A stretch of DNA of 64,000 nt from CBDHFQ01 sp965262565 (GTDB taxonomy: Bacteria; Bacteroidota; Bacteroidia; J057). A model generated the notes under the pieces. The model searched no databases. It was given only the letters and a program-made list of their open reading frames with translations, and was not told where the DNA came from. The position numbers were made by a program, and so were the translations under genes. Location: contig CBDHFQ010000038.1 in assembly GCA_965262565.1 (NCBI GenBank), positions 124,001 through 188,000 of the forward strand, read 5' to 3'. Positions 10,101 through 19,308 of the stretch are shown here, one piece after another. Position 1 is the stretch's first letter; each line of letters starts with the position of its first letter.

Positions 10101-10433
10101 TATATCCTCTTTAGTAATGCCCAATTTTTTCTCGACCTGGATTTCTACAGGTAAGCCGTGAGTATCCCAGCCTCCTTTTCTTTTTACCTGGAATCCCTGG
10201 AGAGTTTTATACCGGCAGAATATATCTTTAATGGTCCTAGCCATCACATGATGGATTCCAGGTTTTCCATTAGCTGAAGGAGGTCCTTCATAGAAGGTAA
10301 ATGAAGGAGCTCCTTCCCTCATAGATATACTTTTCTCAAAGGCTTTATTTTTTTCCCAATAGTCGAGAATCTCCTTGTCTATCTCGGACAGTGATAATTT
10401 TTTATGTTCGGAATACTTTTTGTCAGAATTCAT
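7131..10433 (-). CDS. ileS: Isoleucyl-tRNA synthetase
   Basis: The 1100-residue class I synthetase charges tRNA-Ile with isoleucine. Motifs seen: the HIGH-type 'GIHH' near residue 60, the editing (CP1) insertion with 'TTPWTLPSNTALAV', the 'DVWFDSGS' segment and the KMSKR loop ('KKMSKRLGN') near residue 652, followed by the anticodon-binding domain. The length matches the long IleS type found in Bacteroidota. It is the first gene of the minus-strand block with the dksA-like gene, lspA and nth. No T-box or other leader is visible in the 156 bases before it. Confidence 0.97.
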   Translation of the reverse strand: MNSDKKYSEHKKLSLSEIDKEILDYWEKNKAFEKSISMREGAPSFTFYEGPPSANGKPGIHHVMARTIKDIFCRYKTLQGFQVKRKGGWDTHGLPVEIQVEKKLGITKEDIGKKISVREYNEECRKDVLRFKEIWDDLTIKMGYWVDLDNPYITFTTDYMESVWNLLKRLFDKGLLYKGFTIQPYSPAAGTGLSSHELNQPGAYREIKDTSAVAQFKIKGTENDYFLAWTTTPWTLPSNTALAVGNNITYVKVKTMNRYTQEPTNVILAKDLFGKYFSDQKESLDPNDFQPGDKPLFYQEILDEVRGADLVGMEYEQLLSYVQPEGSAFRVIPGDFVSTEDGTGIVHIAPTFGADDFRVAQQNNIPALLVKDEQGNDMPLVDRQGRFVKEVTDFAGRYVKDYGQEEKRSVDVDITIKLKKENKAFKVEKYEHSYPHCWRTDRPVLYYPLDSWFIRTTSVKDQLIALNNTINWKPESTGTGRFGNWLENLVDWNLSRSRYWGVPLPIWSTEDFSEQKCIGSIEELRWEAEKAVEAGVMTKEVMDSFFDVEKVDLHKPGMDELTLVSSSGKPMLREPDLIDVWFDSGSMPYAQWHYPFENQEIFQRNFPADFISEGVDQTRGWFFSLHAIAVMLEGSIAFKNVISTGLLLDKDGKKMSKRLGNVVDPFETIGTYGADATRWYMIGNTPPWENLRFDLEEVDKVRKRFFGTLFNTYSFFALYGNISKFYHTDVEESSKENFSELDHWILSLLNTLVENVQTFMDDYEPTKAIRAIDDFVDQLSNWFVRLSRRRFWDGEISAFTTLHTCLKQVSILMSPFAPFYSEWLYQDLMGDNGLVSVHVEKFPEVKRAQINPELEASMEMAQRLRTLINRIRKQEKFNVRQPLAKALVVIQGDGMEGRMDRIRELVAQEVNVKEITYITEENEILVKKIKPNFRVLGPKVGKMIKKIGPALSKLSQGDIRALEKSGETTLRIDDEPFHITLEDVDIFSEDIPGWAVATDGVHTVALDLTLTDELTQEGTARELVSLIQRMRKDKGFDVMDKITIKISSNESWNEAINNFREYICKETLTDDLQIVSELQKEEPIAINGYSGTILLSTLSK

Positions 10434-10589
10434 AAGGGTTAAAACATCCTTTCAGATTAGGTACTATGAATTGAATAATTATACAATTCACATGGCTTCC
10501 CTTTGTATCGCTACAGAGAATTATTTACTTGTGCTAATCTAATGACAATGCGAAAAATGCACGCGAATATACGAAAAGCTTCTAATCCT

Positions 10590-11060
10590 ATGAAACGAAA
10601 TTATTTTCTCTTCATATTAGCCATTATTTCCATGAGTTATTTTTCCTCATGTAATATGACTAAATGGTTAGATACACATAGAATGGAAATTATCAGGTTA
10701 TCCCAATCCTCTTTATCTGAGCAAGAAAAATTTGATGGGCTAGCGGAAACCCTGGCAACCGTCATGGAGCAATCTCTAAAATTTATAAATCCAGTTAAAT
10801 CCTATAAATATGTAAATACTTTTCTGGATCAAAATCAACGAGAGTTGGATTTGCTTTATAATGAATTGAATGCATGGCAGCAACATATGAACACAACTGA
10901 AAAGATATCATTTGGTGCTAGATCTGCCAGAAAACCCTATGCAAAACGACTGATTGATGTAGTCCCAGCATTCAGGAATAAAGTAGAGAATAATGTTAAA
11001 ACCATCATATTCTTGGGAAAATTGCTAAAACTATTTAATCCACTAAAAATCCTAACGTAA
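10590..11060 (+). CDS. Putative lipoprotein of unknown function
   Basis: I chose the ATG at 10590 because it gives a clean lipoprotein signal: MKRN, a hydrophobic stretch and a lipobox ending in Cys21. The open frame begins earlier (10503), but that extension has no signal-peptide character. The mature part (about 136 aa) is mostly helical and rich in Lys, Asn and Leu, with no motif I recognise. It is divergent from ileS and convergent with the sulfotransferase-like gene, so it is probably a single-gene unit. Confidence 0.55.
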   Translation: MKRNYFLFILAIISMSYFSSCNMTKWLDTHRMEIIRLSQSSLSEQEKFDGLAETLATVMEQSLKFINPVKSYKYVNTFLDQNQRELDLLYNELNAWQQHMNTTEKISFGARSARKPYAKRLIDVVPAFRNKVENNVKTIIFLGKLLKLFNPLKILT

Positions 11061-11069
11061 TCCTTGCCA

Positions 11070-11786
11070 TTATCTTATGGAATGTGGATAAAGTTTATCA
11101 TAGTAAGTTTTTGCTTCTTCCCACAATGGAACTAATTTCTTAGATAATGAAATTTCCTTTTTCTCATGAGCTTTGAATCCAGTCGACTGATGCACAGAAG
11201 TATACCAATATTTGGCCCATATGCCATCTTCTGGTTTAGGCCCTATTGGCCAGGATAACATAGATCCCTCAAAGGAAATGCCTATTTTTTCACAGCATAT
11301 CGTCAACACTTCTCTCGGAGAATTTCTCAATACTGATCCATCTATGACAATGGGGGACATCCCTCTAGTAGTTAATTCTCGATATATTTCGTACTGTCTT
11401 TGAATCCCGATAGCTTGCATATCTGGATCTTGGATGACTTTGGAAAAGGAGTTAATCACTTCTAGTGGATCTCTGATTAAAAAAATATTTGATAGCTCAT
11501 TTAAAAATCCCAGGTCCATTCCTACCAGATGATGAGCCATATTCTTAATAAAGATTTCATTCGTTTGGTAAGAACCTAAAAAAATCTCCCGAACAACCGA
11601 TGCGGCGCATTGATTTTGAGATTGAATAATTTCTTCTTTTCCAGGATGTTCTGCATAGTAATTAGAAAGATAGTAAGCATATAAAGGTTCATCCACTACG
11701 GTGATATCCTGCCTTTGAGCAAAGCTGTACATTAATGCTGTAGATACATTTCTTGGACCGGAAATTAGATGAATTCGTTTAGTCAT
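11070..11786 (-). CDS. Sulfotransferase-family (P-loop) protein
   Basis: Near the N-terminus is 'ISGPRNVSTALMYSFAQR', a P-loop-like 5'-phosphosulfate-binding segment of the sulfotransferase superfamily, and later 'FLIRDPLEVINSFSKV', which fits the 3'-phosphate-binding Arg/Ser region. The acceptor is unknown; similar bacterial proteins are often simply labelled sulfotransferase. I set the start at 11786 (MTKRIHLISGPRN), which matches the compact family N-terminus. A longer frame reaches 11858, only 2 bases from the divergent nadB start, and adds 24 residues with no motif. Confidence 0.7.
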   Translation of the reverse strand: MTKRIHLISGPRNVSTALMYSFAQRQDITVVDEPLYAYYLSNYYAEHPGKEEIIQSQNQCAASVVREIFLGSYQTNEIFIKNMAHHLVGMDLGFLNELSNIFLIRDPLEVINSFSKVIQDPDMQAIGIQRQYEIYRELTTRGMSPIVIDGSVLRNSPREVLTICCEKIGISFEGSMLSWPIGPKPEDGIWAKYWYTSVHQSTGFKAHEKKEISLSKKLVPLWEEAKTYYDKLYPHSIR

Positions 11787-11860
11787 AACTAGTAGTGCTT
11801 TTGAGAATTGAAAACTTTTTATCCACCAGATTATTTCTAATTTAGGCTCTTTTACCAATT

Positions 11861-13465
11861 TTGTTTATGCAGCGTACGATTTACACAGATTATTTAATCA
11901 TTGGAAGTGGTGTAGCTGGTTTATCATTAGCACTTAAGCTAGCAAGACATCATAAGGTATTAGTTATCACAAAAACAGAAAGGGGAGAAACAAATACCCG
12001 ATATGCTCAAGGGGGAGTTGCCAGTGTTTCTTCAGCAAAAGATACCTTCGAAAAACATGTAGCTGACACCTTAGATGCAGGGGATGGTTTATGTCATAAA
12101 GATGTAGTCGAGATGGTGGTTGGGAAGGGACCAAAGGCAATGATGGAACTAATTGAATATGGGGCTAATTTTGATAGATACGATAATGGAGCTCTAATGC
12201 TGGGAAGAGAAGGGGGACATTCAGAACATCGCATTTTACATGCTAAAGATGCTACCGGCTGGGAAATTCAAAGAGTATTATTAGCGCAGGTAGCGAATTC
12301 TGAGAACATTGAAGTAGTCGAAGATTTTTTTGCGGTTGATTTAATTACTGAACACCATTTAGGCAGGTATGTAAATAGGGGAACACCAGATATTACCTGT
12401 TTTGGAGCGTATGTGCTTGATTTAACCACCAGAAATGTGCATAAGATCCTTTCGAAGTATACCATTATGGCAACGGGAGGAGCAGGAAATGTGTATGCCA
12501 ATACAACAAATCCCCCGATTGCTACCGGTGATGGAATCGCTATGACGTACAGAGCAATGGGCAGAGTTGCAAATATGGAATTCAACCAATTTCATCCTAC
12601 TGCCTTTTACGATCCAGGATCTAAACCTTCTTTTTTAATTACTGAAGCTCTGAGAGGTAAAGGTGCTATCCTGAAAAATGGGTACTCGAAGAAAGAATTT
12701 ATGCATCAGTATGATGAAAGAGGAAGCTTAGCTCCCAGGGATATTGTAGCACGTGCTATTGATAACGAAATGAAAAAGACCGGGATAGATTATGTACTAT
12801 TAGATGCTACAGTCATACCATCCGAAGAAATTATGATAGAATTCCCCACCATATATGAGACTTGTTTGAAAAAAGGAATTGACATCACTAAAGAAATGAT
12901 TCCTGTAGTACCAGCTTCTCATTATGTGTGTGGAGGTATTTTGGTAGATGAAAGTGGGGCTTCATCCATCCACCGATTATACGCTTGTGGAGAGTGTACT
13001 TGTACTGGACTGCATGGAGCAAATCGACTGGCTTCGAACTCTTTATTGGAAGGAGTAGTTTATGCTGATAATATTTACTGTGCCATTAAAGAAAAAGCAT
13101 CGGACATATCCTACCAGAACAACATACCCGACTGGAGTGAAAAGGGCATCAGTTTTACCGATGAATGGGTACTGATCTCCCATAACTTTAGAGAGATTCA
13201 AAATATCATGAGTAACTACGTTGGAATTGTTCGAAGTAATCTGAGGCTGGAACGTGCCATGAGAAGAATTGATTTGGTTTTTCAGGAAACCGAAAAATTT
13301 TATCAGAAAACCAAGATATCACCTGAACTCTGCGAATTGAGAAATATTATTACGATAGCGTATCTAATCGTTAAGTCTGCTGGGATTAGAAAAGAAAGTC
13401 GGGGGCTTCATTACACCACGGATTATCCTGAAAAAAGACAACAACTCTGGGATACTGTGCTGTAA
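11861..13465 (+). CDS. nadB: L-aspartate oxidase
   Basis: The 534-residue flavoprotein oxidises L-aspartate to iminoaspartate, the first step of de novo NAD synthesis; NadA (62.3 kb in this window) performs the next. The FAD-binding 'DYLIIGSGVAGLSLAL' lies at the N-terminus, with the fumarate-reductase-like 'TRYAQGGVASV', 'NMEFNQFHPTAF' and 'APRDIVARAI' segments, and 'CTGLHGANRLASNSLLEG' near residue 390. Length is normal for the family. The start may be the ATG at 11861 or 11867. The gene is divergent from the sulfotransferase-like gene and is followed by a gap of about 300 bases. Confidence 0.96.
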   Translation: MFMQRTIYTDYLIIGSGVAGLSLALKLARHHKVLVITKTERGETNTRYAQGGVASVSSAKDTFEKHVADTLDAGDGLCHKDVVEMVVGKGPKAMMELIEYGANFDRYDNGALMLGREGGHSEHRILHAKDATGWEIQRVLLAQVANSENIEVVEDFFAVDLITEHHLGRYVNRGTPDITCFGAYVLDLTTRNVHKILSKYTIMATGGAGNVYANTTNPPIATGDGIAMTYRAMGRVANMEFNQFHPTAFYDPGSKPSFLITEALRGKGAILKNGYSKKEFMHQYDERGSLAPRDIVARAIDNEMKKTGIDYVLLDATVIPSEEIMIEFPTIYETCLKKGIDITKEMIPVVPASHYVCGGILVDESGASSIHRLYACGECTCTGLHGANRLASNSLLEGVVYADNIYCAIKEKASDISYQNNIPDWSEKGISFTDEWVLISHNFREIQNIMSNYVGIVRSNLRLERAMRRIDLVFQETEKFYQKTKISPELCELRNIITIAYLIVKSAGIRKESRGLHYTTDYPEKRQQLWDTVL

Positions 13466-13762
13466 ATTAATTCCTTCATATATCTTAAGCGTTCATTACC
13501 TTAACCGCTATTTTACATTTAATAATAGCTAATCTATCAATAGTTAAATATTTAATATTATATTCACGAGTAATAAGAACCAATCTGAACATCTAGCCTT
13601 TAGTGTAAAATTTATAGGTTGATTCTAGTATTTTTTACACAACATTCAGGCTATGCGTTTCTTCATCAAACATTACTTTTGTTTTGTCAGGAAGTTTAAC
13701 TTATCGTCCATAAAACGCACATTTGTTTACAGTAATGTTCAAAAATAACATACATAGCCTCT

Positions 13763-15430
13763 ATGTCTAAATTCAATGATAACTCCTCTGAAGTAGCAAA
13801 TAACCCTAATAATGTAACCAGAGGAACCGATATTAGCATGTGGAAAAATTTCCAATATGATATCCCTTCTGGTATAGTGGTATTTCTTGTAGCTCTTCCA
13901 TTGTGTTTGGGAATTGCATTAGCTTCGGCTCCTGATCATCTCTTTTCAGGTATTCTTGCAGGTATTATAGGTGGTTTGGTAGTTCCTTTAATTAGCCGAT
14001 CGCCTCTGAGCGTGAGTGGTCCCGCTGCAGGTCTTATTGCCATTGTCTTAACTGGAATTGAGACCTTAGGGGGCTTCGAGAAGTTTTTAGTTGCTGTCAT
14101 GCTAGGGGGAGTTCTTCAAATCATTATGGGATTTTTAAAGGCAGGAACCATTGCCTACTTTTTCCCTACCTCCGTGATTAAAGGAATGTTAGCTGCTATC
14201 GGAATCATCCTCATTTTAAAACAATTTCCCCATGCTGTAGGATATGATGTAGAGGCTTTTGACTTTAGTTTCCGAAGCACTGAAACGGAAAATACCTTTT
14301 CACTTCTCTTACATTCATTTTCTCATATTCAGCTTGGTGCCTTAATCATTAGCGTTATAAGCTTGGCTATTCTCGTATTTTGGGAAAGAACAAGATTAAA
14401 AGATGTAAACTGGCTTCCCGCAGCATTAATAGTAGTTATTTTCGGGATCATCATCAACGAAATTTTTCTTGCCGTTTTTCCTGATCTCGCCTTGTATGGT
14501 GGAGAAGAAGGACATTTGGTCAATTTACCAGAGACGCAAGGATTCTCTGGATTTATCAGTCAGTTGACCTTTCCTGATTGGAGTGTGTTAAGCGATGTAA
14601 ATGTATATGTAACAGCCTTAACTTTGGGAATCGTAGCAAGTGTAGAATCGCTCCTTAGTGTTGAAGCAGTAGACAAATTAGACCCACACAAAAGAGTCTC
14701 TCCACTCAACAGAGAATTACTTGCACAGGGGGTAGGTAACATGCTCGCCGGACTTATAGGTGCATTACCTGTTACGACCGTTATTGTGAGAAGTAGTGCC
14801 AATGTAAACTCTGGAGGCCAGACACGGATGGCAGCTATAGCTCACGGTATTTTTCTATTCGTTTCAGTCATTACTATAGGAAGTCTGTTGAACAAAATCC
14901 CAGTAGCCAGCTTAGCTAGCATTCTTCTATTAATTGGATACAAACTTGCGAGACCTTCTTTATTTAAACAAATGTATAAAGGAGGATGGAATCAGATAGT
15001 TCCATTTGTAGTGACTATCATCGCTGTTGTAGCTACTGATTTATTAAAAGGAATCGCCATTGGTACCTTAGTAGGTATTTTCTATACCATCAGATCAAAC
15101 TTTCATTCAGCCATTACTGTCAAAAAAGAAAGTGATTCAGTACTGATCAATTTCAACAAGGATGTAAGTTTTATGAATAAAGTGATTCTGCGAGGGATTC
15201 TGGACAAAATAAAGTATGGAAGTAATGTGATTATTGACGGAACTGCTGCAGAATTTATTGATAATGACATCAAAGAAATGATTTCTGAATATAAAGTAAG
15301 ATCATACGACTGTTGTGATATCAAATTAGATATTCGTGGAGTTAGCAAAGAAATTGACACTATTCCACCGTTGAATTCAACCCTTAACGGTAATAGACCA
15401 CAAGAAACGACATCTTCATCGAAGACCTAG
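13763..15430 (+). CDS. SulP-family inorganic anion transporter
   Basis: The 555-residue membrane protein begins with the SulP block 'DIPSGIVVFLVALPLCLGI', followed by 'SGPAAGLIAIV' and ten or more hydrophobic segments to about residue 445. The C-terminal 90 residues form a shortened STAS-like cytoplasmic domain. SulP carriers move sulfate, bicarbonate or other anions, often with Na+ or H+; the substrate cannot be read from sequence. Bacteroidota homologues are often next to a carbonic anhydrase, but none is seen here. The 297 bases upstream are AT-rich, presumably hold the promoter, and contain no other gene I can support. Confidence 0.92.
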   Translation: MSKFNDNSSEVANNPNNVTRGTDISMWKNFQYDIPSGIVVFLVALPLCLGIALASAPDHLFSGILAGIIGGLVVPLISRSPLSVSGPAAGLIAIVLTGIETLGGFEKFLVAVMLGGVLQIIMGFLKAGTIAYFFPTSVIKGMLAAIGIILILKQFPHAVGYDVEAFDFSFRSTETENTFSLLLHSFSHIQLGALIISVISLAILVFWERTRLKDVNWLPAALIVVIFGIIINEIFLAVFPDLALYGGEEGHLVNLPETQGFSGFISQLTFPDWSVLSDVNVYVTALTLGIVASVESLLSVEAVDKLDPHKRVSPLNRELLAQGVGNMLAGLIGALPVTTVIVRSSANVNSGGQTRMAAIAHGIFLFVSVITIGSLLNKIPVASLASILLLIGYKLARPSLFKQMYKGGWNQIVPFVVTIIAVVATDLLKGIAIGTLVGIFYTIRSNFHSAITVKKESDSVLINFNKDVSFMNKVILRGILDKIKYGSNVIIDGTAAEFIDNDIKEMISEYKVRSYDCCDIKLDIRGVSKEIDTIPPLNSTLNGNRPQETTSSSKT

Positions 15431-15482
15431 ACAACATTTTGCTAATTAGTATTCATCAAGGGAGTTCGTAGTGTTGAATAAG

Positions 15483-17903
15483 CTATAAAGTTCCTTGAAT
15501 AGCTAAGATAATATTTCGCCCTGGAGCTACTAAACCAGAAGAATAAGGTCTGTAAGCGACATCGCGAATATTTTCAATTCCTACATGTACTGAAAAGTAT
15601 GGCATTACCTTATAACTCAATTTAGCATTTAAGGTATACCAGGATCGAGAAACAGGTAAACCTTCAGCATTTTTAGCGTAAATATGAGGTTTTGCTCTTT
15701 CTGATGGGGCCAATTGGTCATAACTAAACATTCCTTGATATTCTGCATACAAATCAATCGCAAGATCTAAATGTTTAATCACTAGATGGGTTTGACCGTA
15801 ATCTGGAGTTATATGGCGCAGTGATTCTCCATCTTCACTATGACCTTCCATCATCGTATAGGTAGAATTAATTGAAACTTTAGGATGGATATTTGCTTCC
15901 AGGGAAAGTTGGAACCCATAAATATCCGCTTCTCCTGCGTTTACAATAGATTGTACTTGACTCAAAGTTCCATCATAAATAATACTATCTCGTTGATCAA
16001 ACTGGAAAGGCCTCCTTAACATAGCCTCCACCAGCCGAGTATAAAAAACCGTTCCTTCCAGCTTGAATCTATCTTTGAAGTGGTAAATAGCTCCTACATC
16101 TGCATTGTATGCATATTCCGGTGTCAATTCGGGATTAGGAACAACTACACTTCCAGGTTCACTTTCAAAGACTTTTCCTGTATCATCGATATTAGGGGCT
16201 CTAAACCCTGTAGCAGTATTGATATTTACCTGGAGATGATTATTAGGTCGATACACTAAGCCGAAACTCCCGTTTATCGCTCCATTATTTAATCGAATTT
16301 CATCAAAGGGAAATGGAAAAAATTGATCTGAAATACTAGCATTCAGTAATACCTGACTATATCTAACACCTCCTAACATCGTTAGCCTTGAACTCAGATC
16401 GTGAGAAACCTGCCCGTATATCGCATAACTTTGCCAATCAGAACCATCTGGATATCTTGAAGCAATCTTTTGTTCATCATTCGTCTCAATATTATGACTT
16501 GTTCCGCCAGATTGAACATAATTATATAAAGCCTCAACTCCATAGAACACTGAAGTCTTGAAAGTAATGTTTTTCTCCAGGTCAATGTTGAGAGATAACG
16601 CATTTACTTCCTCTTCCCTCTCTCTCTGCCACACTTCACGATACCCTCTATCAATCCTGCTCTCCTGAAATTGTTGATAAGCAACATTAATTTTCATCTG
16701 ATCATACCAATCTGTCTTTCTAAAGTGGTGGAGCTGAAAATGATTCATCAGCCAAATTTGAGGACCGTAATACCAACTGGCAAATCGTGCCTCTCCATTT
16801 CGCTGTTCTAAGAGCCTATCATATCGAGGAATGTTGGAAGATTCAGCATAGTGTAAGTCATATGTTAGTTTCAATTTTTCTCCCGCTTTAAAGGCAAACT
16901 TCTGAAGAATATTAAACTGATTATATCCCGTCAACCGTTGGATATGGCTTTGCTCATTAGTCACTATACTGTCCACTTCATTTATCCGCTGAACATACCA
17001 TGCTCTCTCGAACATGTCATTGCCCTCCCTTCCCATCCTCAAATCATCAAAGTTGCTATAGGTTATACTGGTAAGCGTCGACCATTTCTCCTTACCAAAT
17101 TGAATATCGAGATGTAACGTGTTTCCATCGTTTGCCGAAGCATATCTGAGAAATGAGTTTACATTAAAATGAGGTTGATCTTTTGTGCCAAAGGAAGTTT
17201 CCAATGTGTTAAAATTCATCACTCCTCCTAGAGCATCACTTCCATAAATAACAGACCCAGGACCATATACTACCTCAGCATGCTGAATGGACAAAGCATC
17301 TAAAGAAATGACATTCTGAAGGTTCCCACTTCTAAAAATCGCATTATTCATACGGATTCCATCTACCACTAACAATACACGGTTGGCAGCAAATCCTCTG
17401 ATCATAGGGCTTCCTCCTCCTAATTGGCTTTTTTGAATAAAAACCTCCCCACTTGTTCCCAATACATCCGCTGCTGTTGGAGGTTGAAGCAAAGAAATAT
17501 CGTTCTTAGAAATAGATCGGACTTTATGAGGAATTTTATCCCTTCGCTGTTCCCACTTATTGGCACTAATAACCACTTCTTCTACATCAATTTGTTTTGG
17601 ATAGATTACTACTTCCAATTGAGAAGAAATGAGTTCCTTACCGCTTTTCCGCAAAGGATGAAAGGAAATATGCTGAAAAGTCAAGGTGTCGCCAGGGGCC
17701 AATTTTCCCAGATTTACTTTTCCCTCATCATCTGATAAATATCTACTGCCATTGTGAAATACGCCTACATTTGGAATTACTTCTAGGCTAATCGCATCTT
17801 TGATAGATATTGTTTGACTAAATAATTTCCCTCCTATCCACACAGGTATTAGTGTATGAATACATATAAGCATACAAATTGATGTAGTAAAAGGTCTCTT
17901 CAT
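15483..17903 (-). CDS. TonB-dependent outer-membrane receptor (heme/transferrin-receptor-like)
   Basis: The 806-residue protein has a signal peptide, a carboxypeptidase-like beta-sandwich (about residues 32-108), a plug domain with 'GGSPMIRGFAANRVLLVVDG', and a 22-strand-type barrel ending in aromatic-rich 'YRPYSSGLVAPG' and the terminal strand. The segment 'RMNNAIFRSGNLQNVISLD' resembles receptors of the hemin/hemoglobin/transferrin class, so iron or heme uptake is a reasonable inference, though other ligands are possible. It is the only minus-strand gene in its stretch and is divergent from the methyltransferase gene across 99 bases. No Fur box was identified by eye. Confidence 0.88.
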   Translation of the reverse strand: MKRPFTTSICMLICIHTLIPVWIGGKLFSQTISIKDAISLEVIPNVGVFHNGSRYLSDDEGKVNLGKLAPGDTLTFQHISFHPLRKSGKELISSQLEVVIYPKQIDVEEVVISANKWEQRRDKIPHKVRSISKNDISLLQPPTAADVLGTSGEVFIQKSQLGGGSPMIRGFAANRVLLVVDGIRMNNAIFRSGNLQNVISLDALSIQHAEVVYGPGSVIYGSDALGGVMNFNTLETSFGTKDQPHFNVNSFLRYASANDGNTLHLDIQFGKEKWSTLTSITYSNFDDLRMGREGNDMFERAWYVQRINEVDSIVTNEQSHIQRLTGYNQFNILQKFAFKAGEKLKLTYDLHYAESSNIPRYDRLLEQRNGEARFASWYYGPQIWLMNHFQLHHFRKTDWYDQMKINVAYQQFQESRIDRGYREVWQREREEEVNALSLNIDLEKNITFKTSVFYGVEALYNYVQSGGTSHNIETNDEQKIASRYPDGSDWQSYAIYGQVSHDLSSRLTMLGGVRYSQVLLNASISDQFFPFPFDEIRLNNGAINGSFGLVYRPNNHLQVNINTATGFRAPNIDDTGKVFESEPGSVVVPNPELTPEYAYNADVGAIYHFKDRFKLEGTVFYTRLVEAMLRRPFQFDQRDSIIYDGTLSQVQSIVNAGEADIYGFQLSLEANIHPKVSINSTYTMMEGHSEDGESLRHITPDYGQTHLVIKHLDLAIDLYAEYQGMFSYDQLAPSERAKPHIYAKNAEGLPVSRSWYTLNAKLSYKVMPYFSVHVGIENIRDVAYRPYSSGLVAPGRNIILAIQGTL

Positions 17904-18002
17904 CTATGTGAATGAGGTAAATTCAAACTATAAAAAACTGATTACATATTGAAAGTTGCAAGTTTCAATACATATTCGTGTCACATAATTGGATATTCGA
18001 AC

Positions 18003-18902
18003 ATGACTAACGTCTCACTTTTTTCCCCGGAGCATTGGAAGGACTACGAGTTGATAGATTCAGGCCAGTTTGAAAAACTGGAACGATTTGGGGATTATAT
18101 TCTCTGGAGACCGGAACCTCAAGCGGTTTGGGATAAATCCCTGAATGTTAAAGAATGGAATAAATTATCCCATGCAAGGTTTATTCAGGATGGAAGCCAT
18201 GGAGGAACATGGAAACAGCTGAAACGCATAAAAGACCAGTGGTTTATCTCTTATCAATATAAAGACTTGTCTTTGAAGTTCAGGCTGGGAATGACTGCTT
18301 TCAAACACGTGGGAATTTTCCCTGAACAGGCCAGTAATTGGAATTTCATATATGAGCAGGTAAGGAAGCATCATAATGCCAAAGTACTCAATTTATTTGC
18401 TTACACCGGTGGAGCTTCCTTAGCAGCAAAAGCCGGAGGCGCAGATGTCATTCATTGTGATTCTATCAAGTCTGTCATTAATTGGGCCAATGCCAATATG
18501 CAAGCCAGTAAATTAGATGGAATTCGCTGGCTAATAGAGGATGCGTTTAAATTCGTACGTAGGGAAGTGAAAAGGGGAAAAACTTATCATGGCATTATTC
18601 TCGATCCTCCCGCTTATGGCCATGGTCCTAAAGGAGAAAAATGGAAGTTAGAAGATATGATTAATGAGTTGACCAAAGAAATTTCTCAGTTAATAGATCC
18701 CAGATCAAATTTTTTGGTATTTAATAGTTATTCGCTGGGGTTTTCCTCATTGGTCCTAAAAAATCTCGTCCAATCTCATTTTTCAACACATCTACTAAAA
18801 AATACCGAATGTGGGGAATTATTTTTAGAAGAACGAAGTGGAAGAATGATGCCTATGGGGATAGTACTTAGATTCCAAAATTCAGATAGCTTAATAACAT
18901 GA
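18003..18902 (+). CDS. Class I SAM-dependent methyltransferase (RlmI-like, probably rRNA)
   Basis: The protein has a small N-terminal beta-rich part, then a Rossmann methyltransferase: motif I 'VLNLFAYTGGASLAA', an acidic residue in 'DVIHCDSIKSVINWAN', and motif IV 'ILDPPAYGHGPKGEKW'. DPPAYG-type motifs belong to nucleic-acid methylases close to RlmI/RlmK, so 23S rRNA is the likely target, but the modified base is unknown. I prefer the ATG at 18003 (299 aa), which begins MTNVSLFSPEHW as in relatives; a longer frame from 17949 adds 18 residues without motif. Confidence 0.82.
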   Translation: MTNVSLFSPEHWKDYELIDSGQFEKLERFGDYILWRPEPQAVWDKSLNVKEWNKLSHARFIQDGSHGGTWKQLKRIKDQWFISYQYKDLSLKFRLGMTAFKHVGIFPEQASNWNFIYEQVRKHHNAKVLNLFAYTGGASLAAKAGGADVIHCDSIKSVINWANANMQASKLDGIRWLIEDAFKFVRREVKRGKTYHGIILDPPAYGHGPKGEKWKLEDMINELTKEISQLIDPRSNFLVFNSYSLGFSSLVLKNLVQSHFSTHLLKNTECGELFLEERSGRMMPMGIVLRFQNSDSLIT

Positions 18903-18915
18903 AACCTCCCTCTAC

Positions 18916-19308
18916 TTATCTAAGTAGAAGAAGGTCTCCTCGAATTTCTTTTCGACGATCATTAGTCGTTCGATAGTTTACTACATATTCGTACTTTCCT
19001 TCGGGGACTGGTAGGCCACCGACCCTTCCGTCCCAAGGGCTATATACATTGTCTTGAGTAAGAATGAGTTGCTGAGAGTCATCAAAAATTTGCAAGGTAA
19101 ACTCTTTGAGTTCACAACTACTTTTTATATTGAAGTTATCGTTTATTCCATCTCCGTTGGGAGAAAATGCATGTGGTATTTCAATTTGACATGGAATCAA
19201 ACTGATATTTCCCTGATGTAAAGTCTCATACGGACTCCACGGAGGAGAGAACTGATGAAATCCACAAGTAACAATAAAACATACGACCACAATCAATATC
19301 TTACTCAT
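18916..19308 (-). CDS. Small secreted protein consisting mainly of a T9SS type B (gliding-motility) C-terminal domain
   Basis: The 130-residue product has a hydrophobic N-terminal signal, a Pro-rich linker, then the signature 'FSPNGDGINDNF' followed by a compact beta-domain with 'PWDGRVGGLPVPEGKYEYVV'. This is the CHU_C/gliding-motility C-terminal domain that normally tags large proteins for type IX secretion and surface attachment. Here there is almost no cargo in front of it (about 45 residues including the signal). It lies tail to tail with the methyltransferase gene, 13 bases away. It could be a real small surface protein or the surviving end of a larger gene; the intact signal peptide favours the former. 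Confidence 0.85.
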   Translation of the reverse strand: MSKILIVVVCFIVTCGFHQFSPPWSPYETLHQGNISLIPCQIEIPHAFSPNGDGINDNFNIKSSCELKEFTLQIFDDSQQLILTQDNVYSPWDGRVGGLPVPEGKYEYVVNYRTTNDRRKEIRGDLLLLR

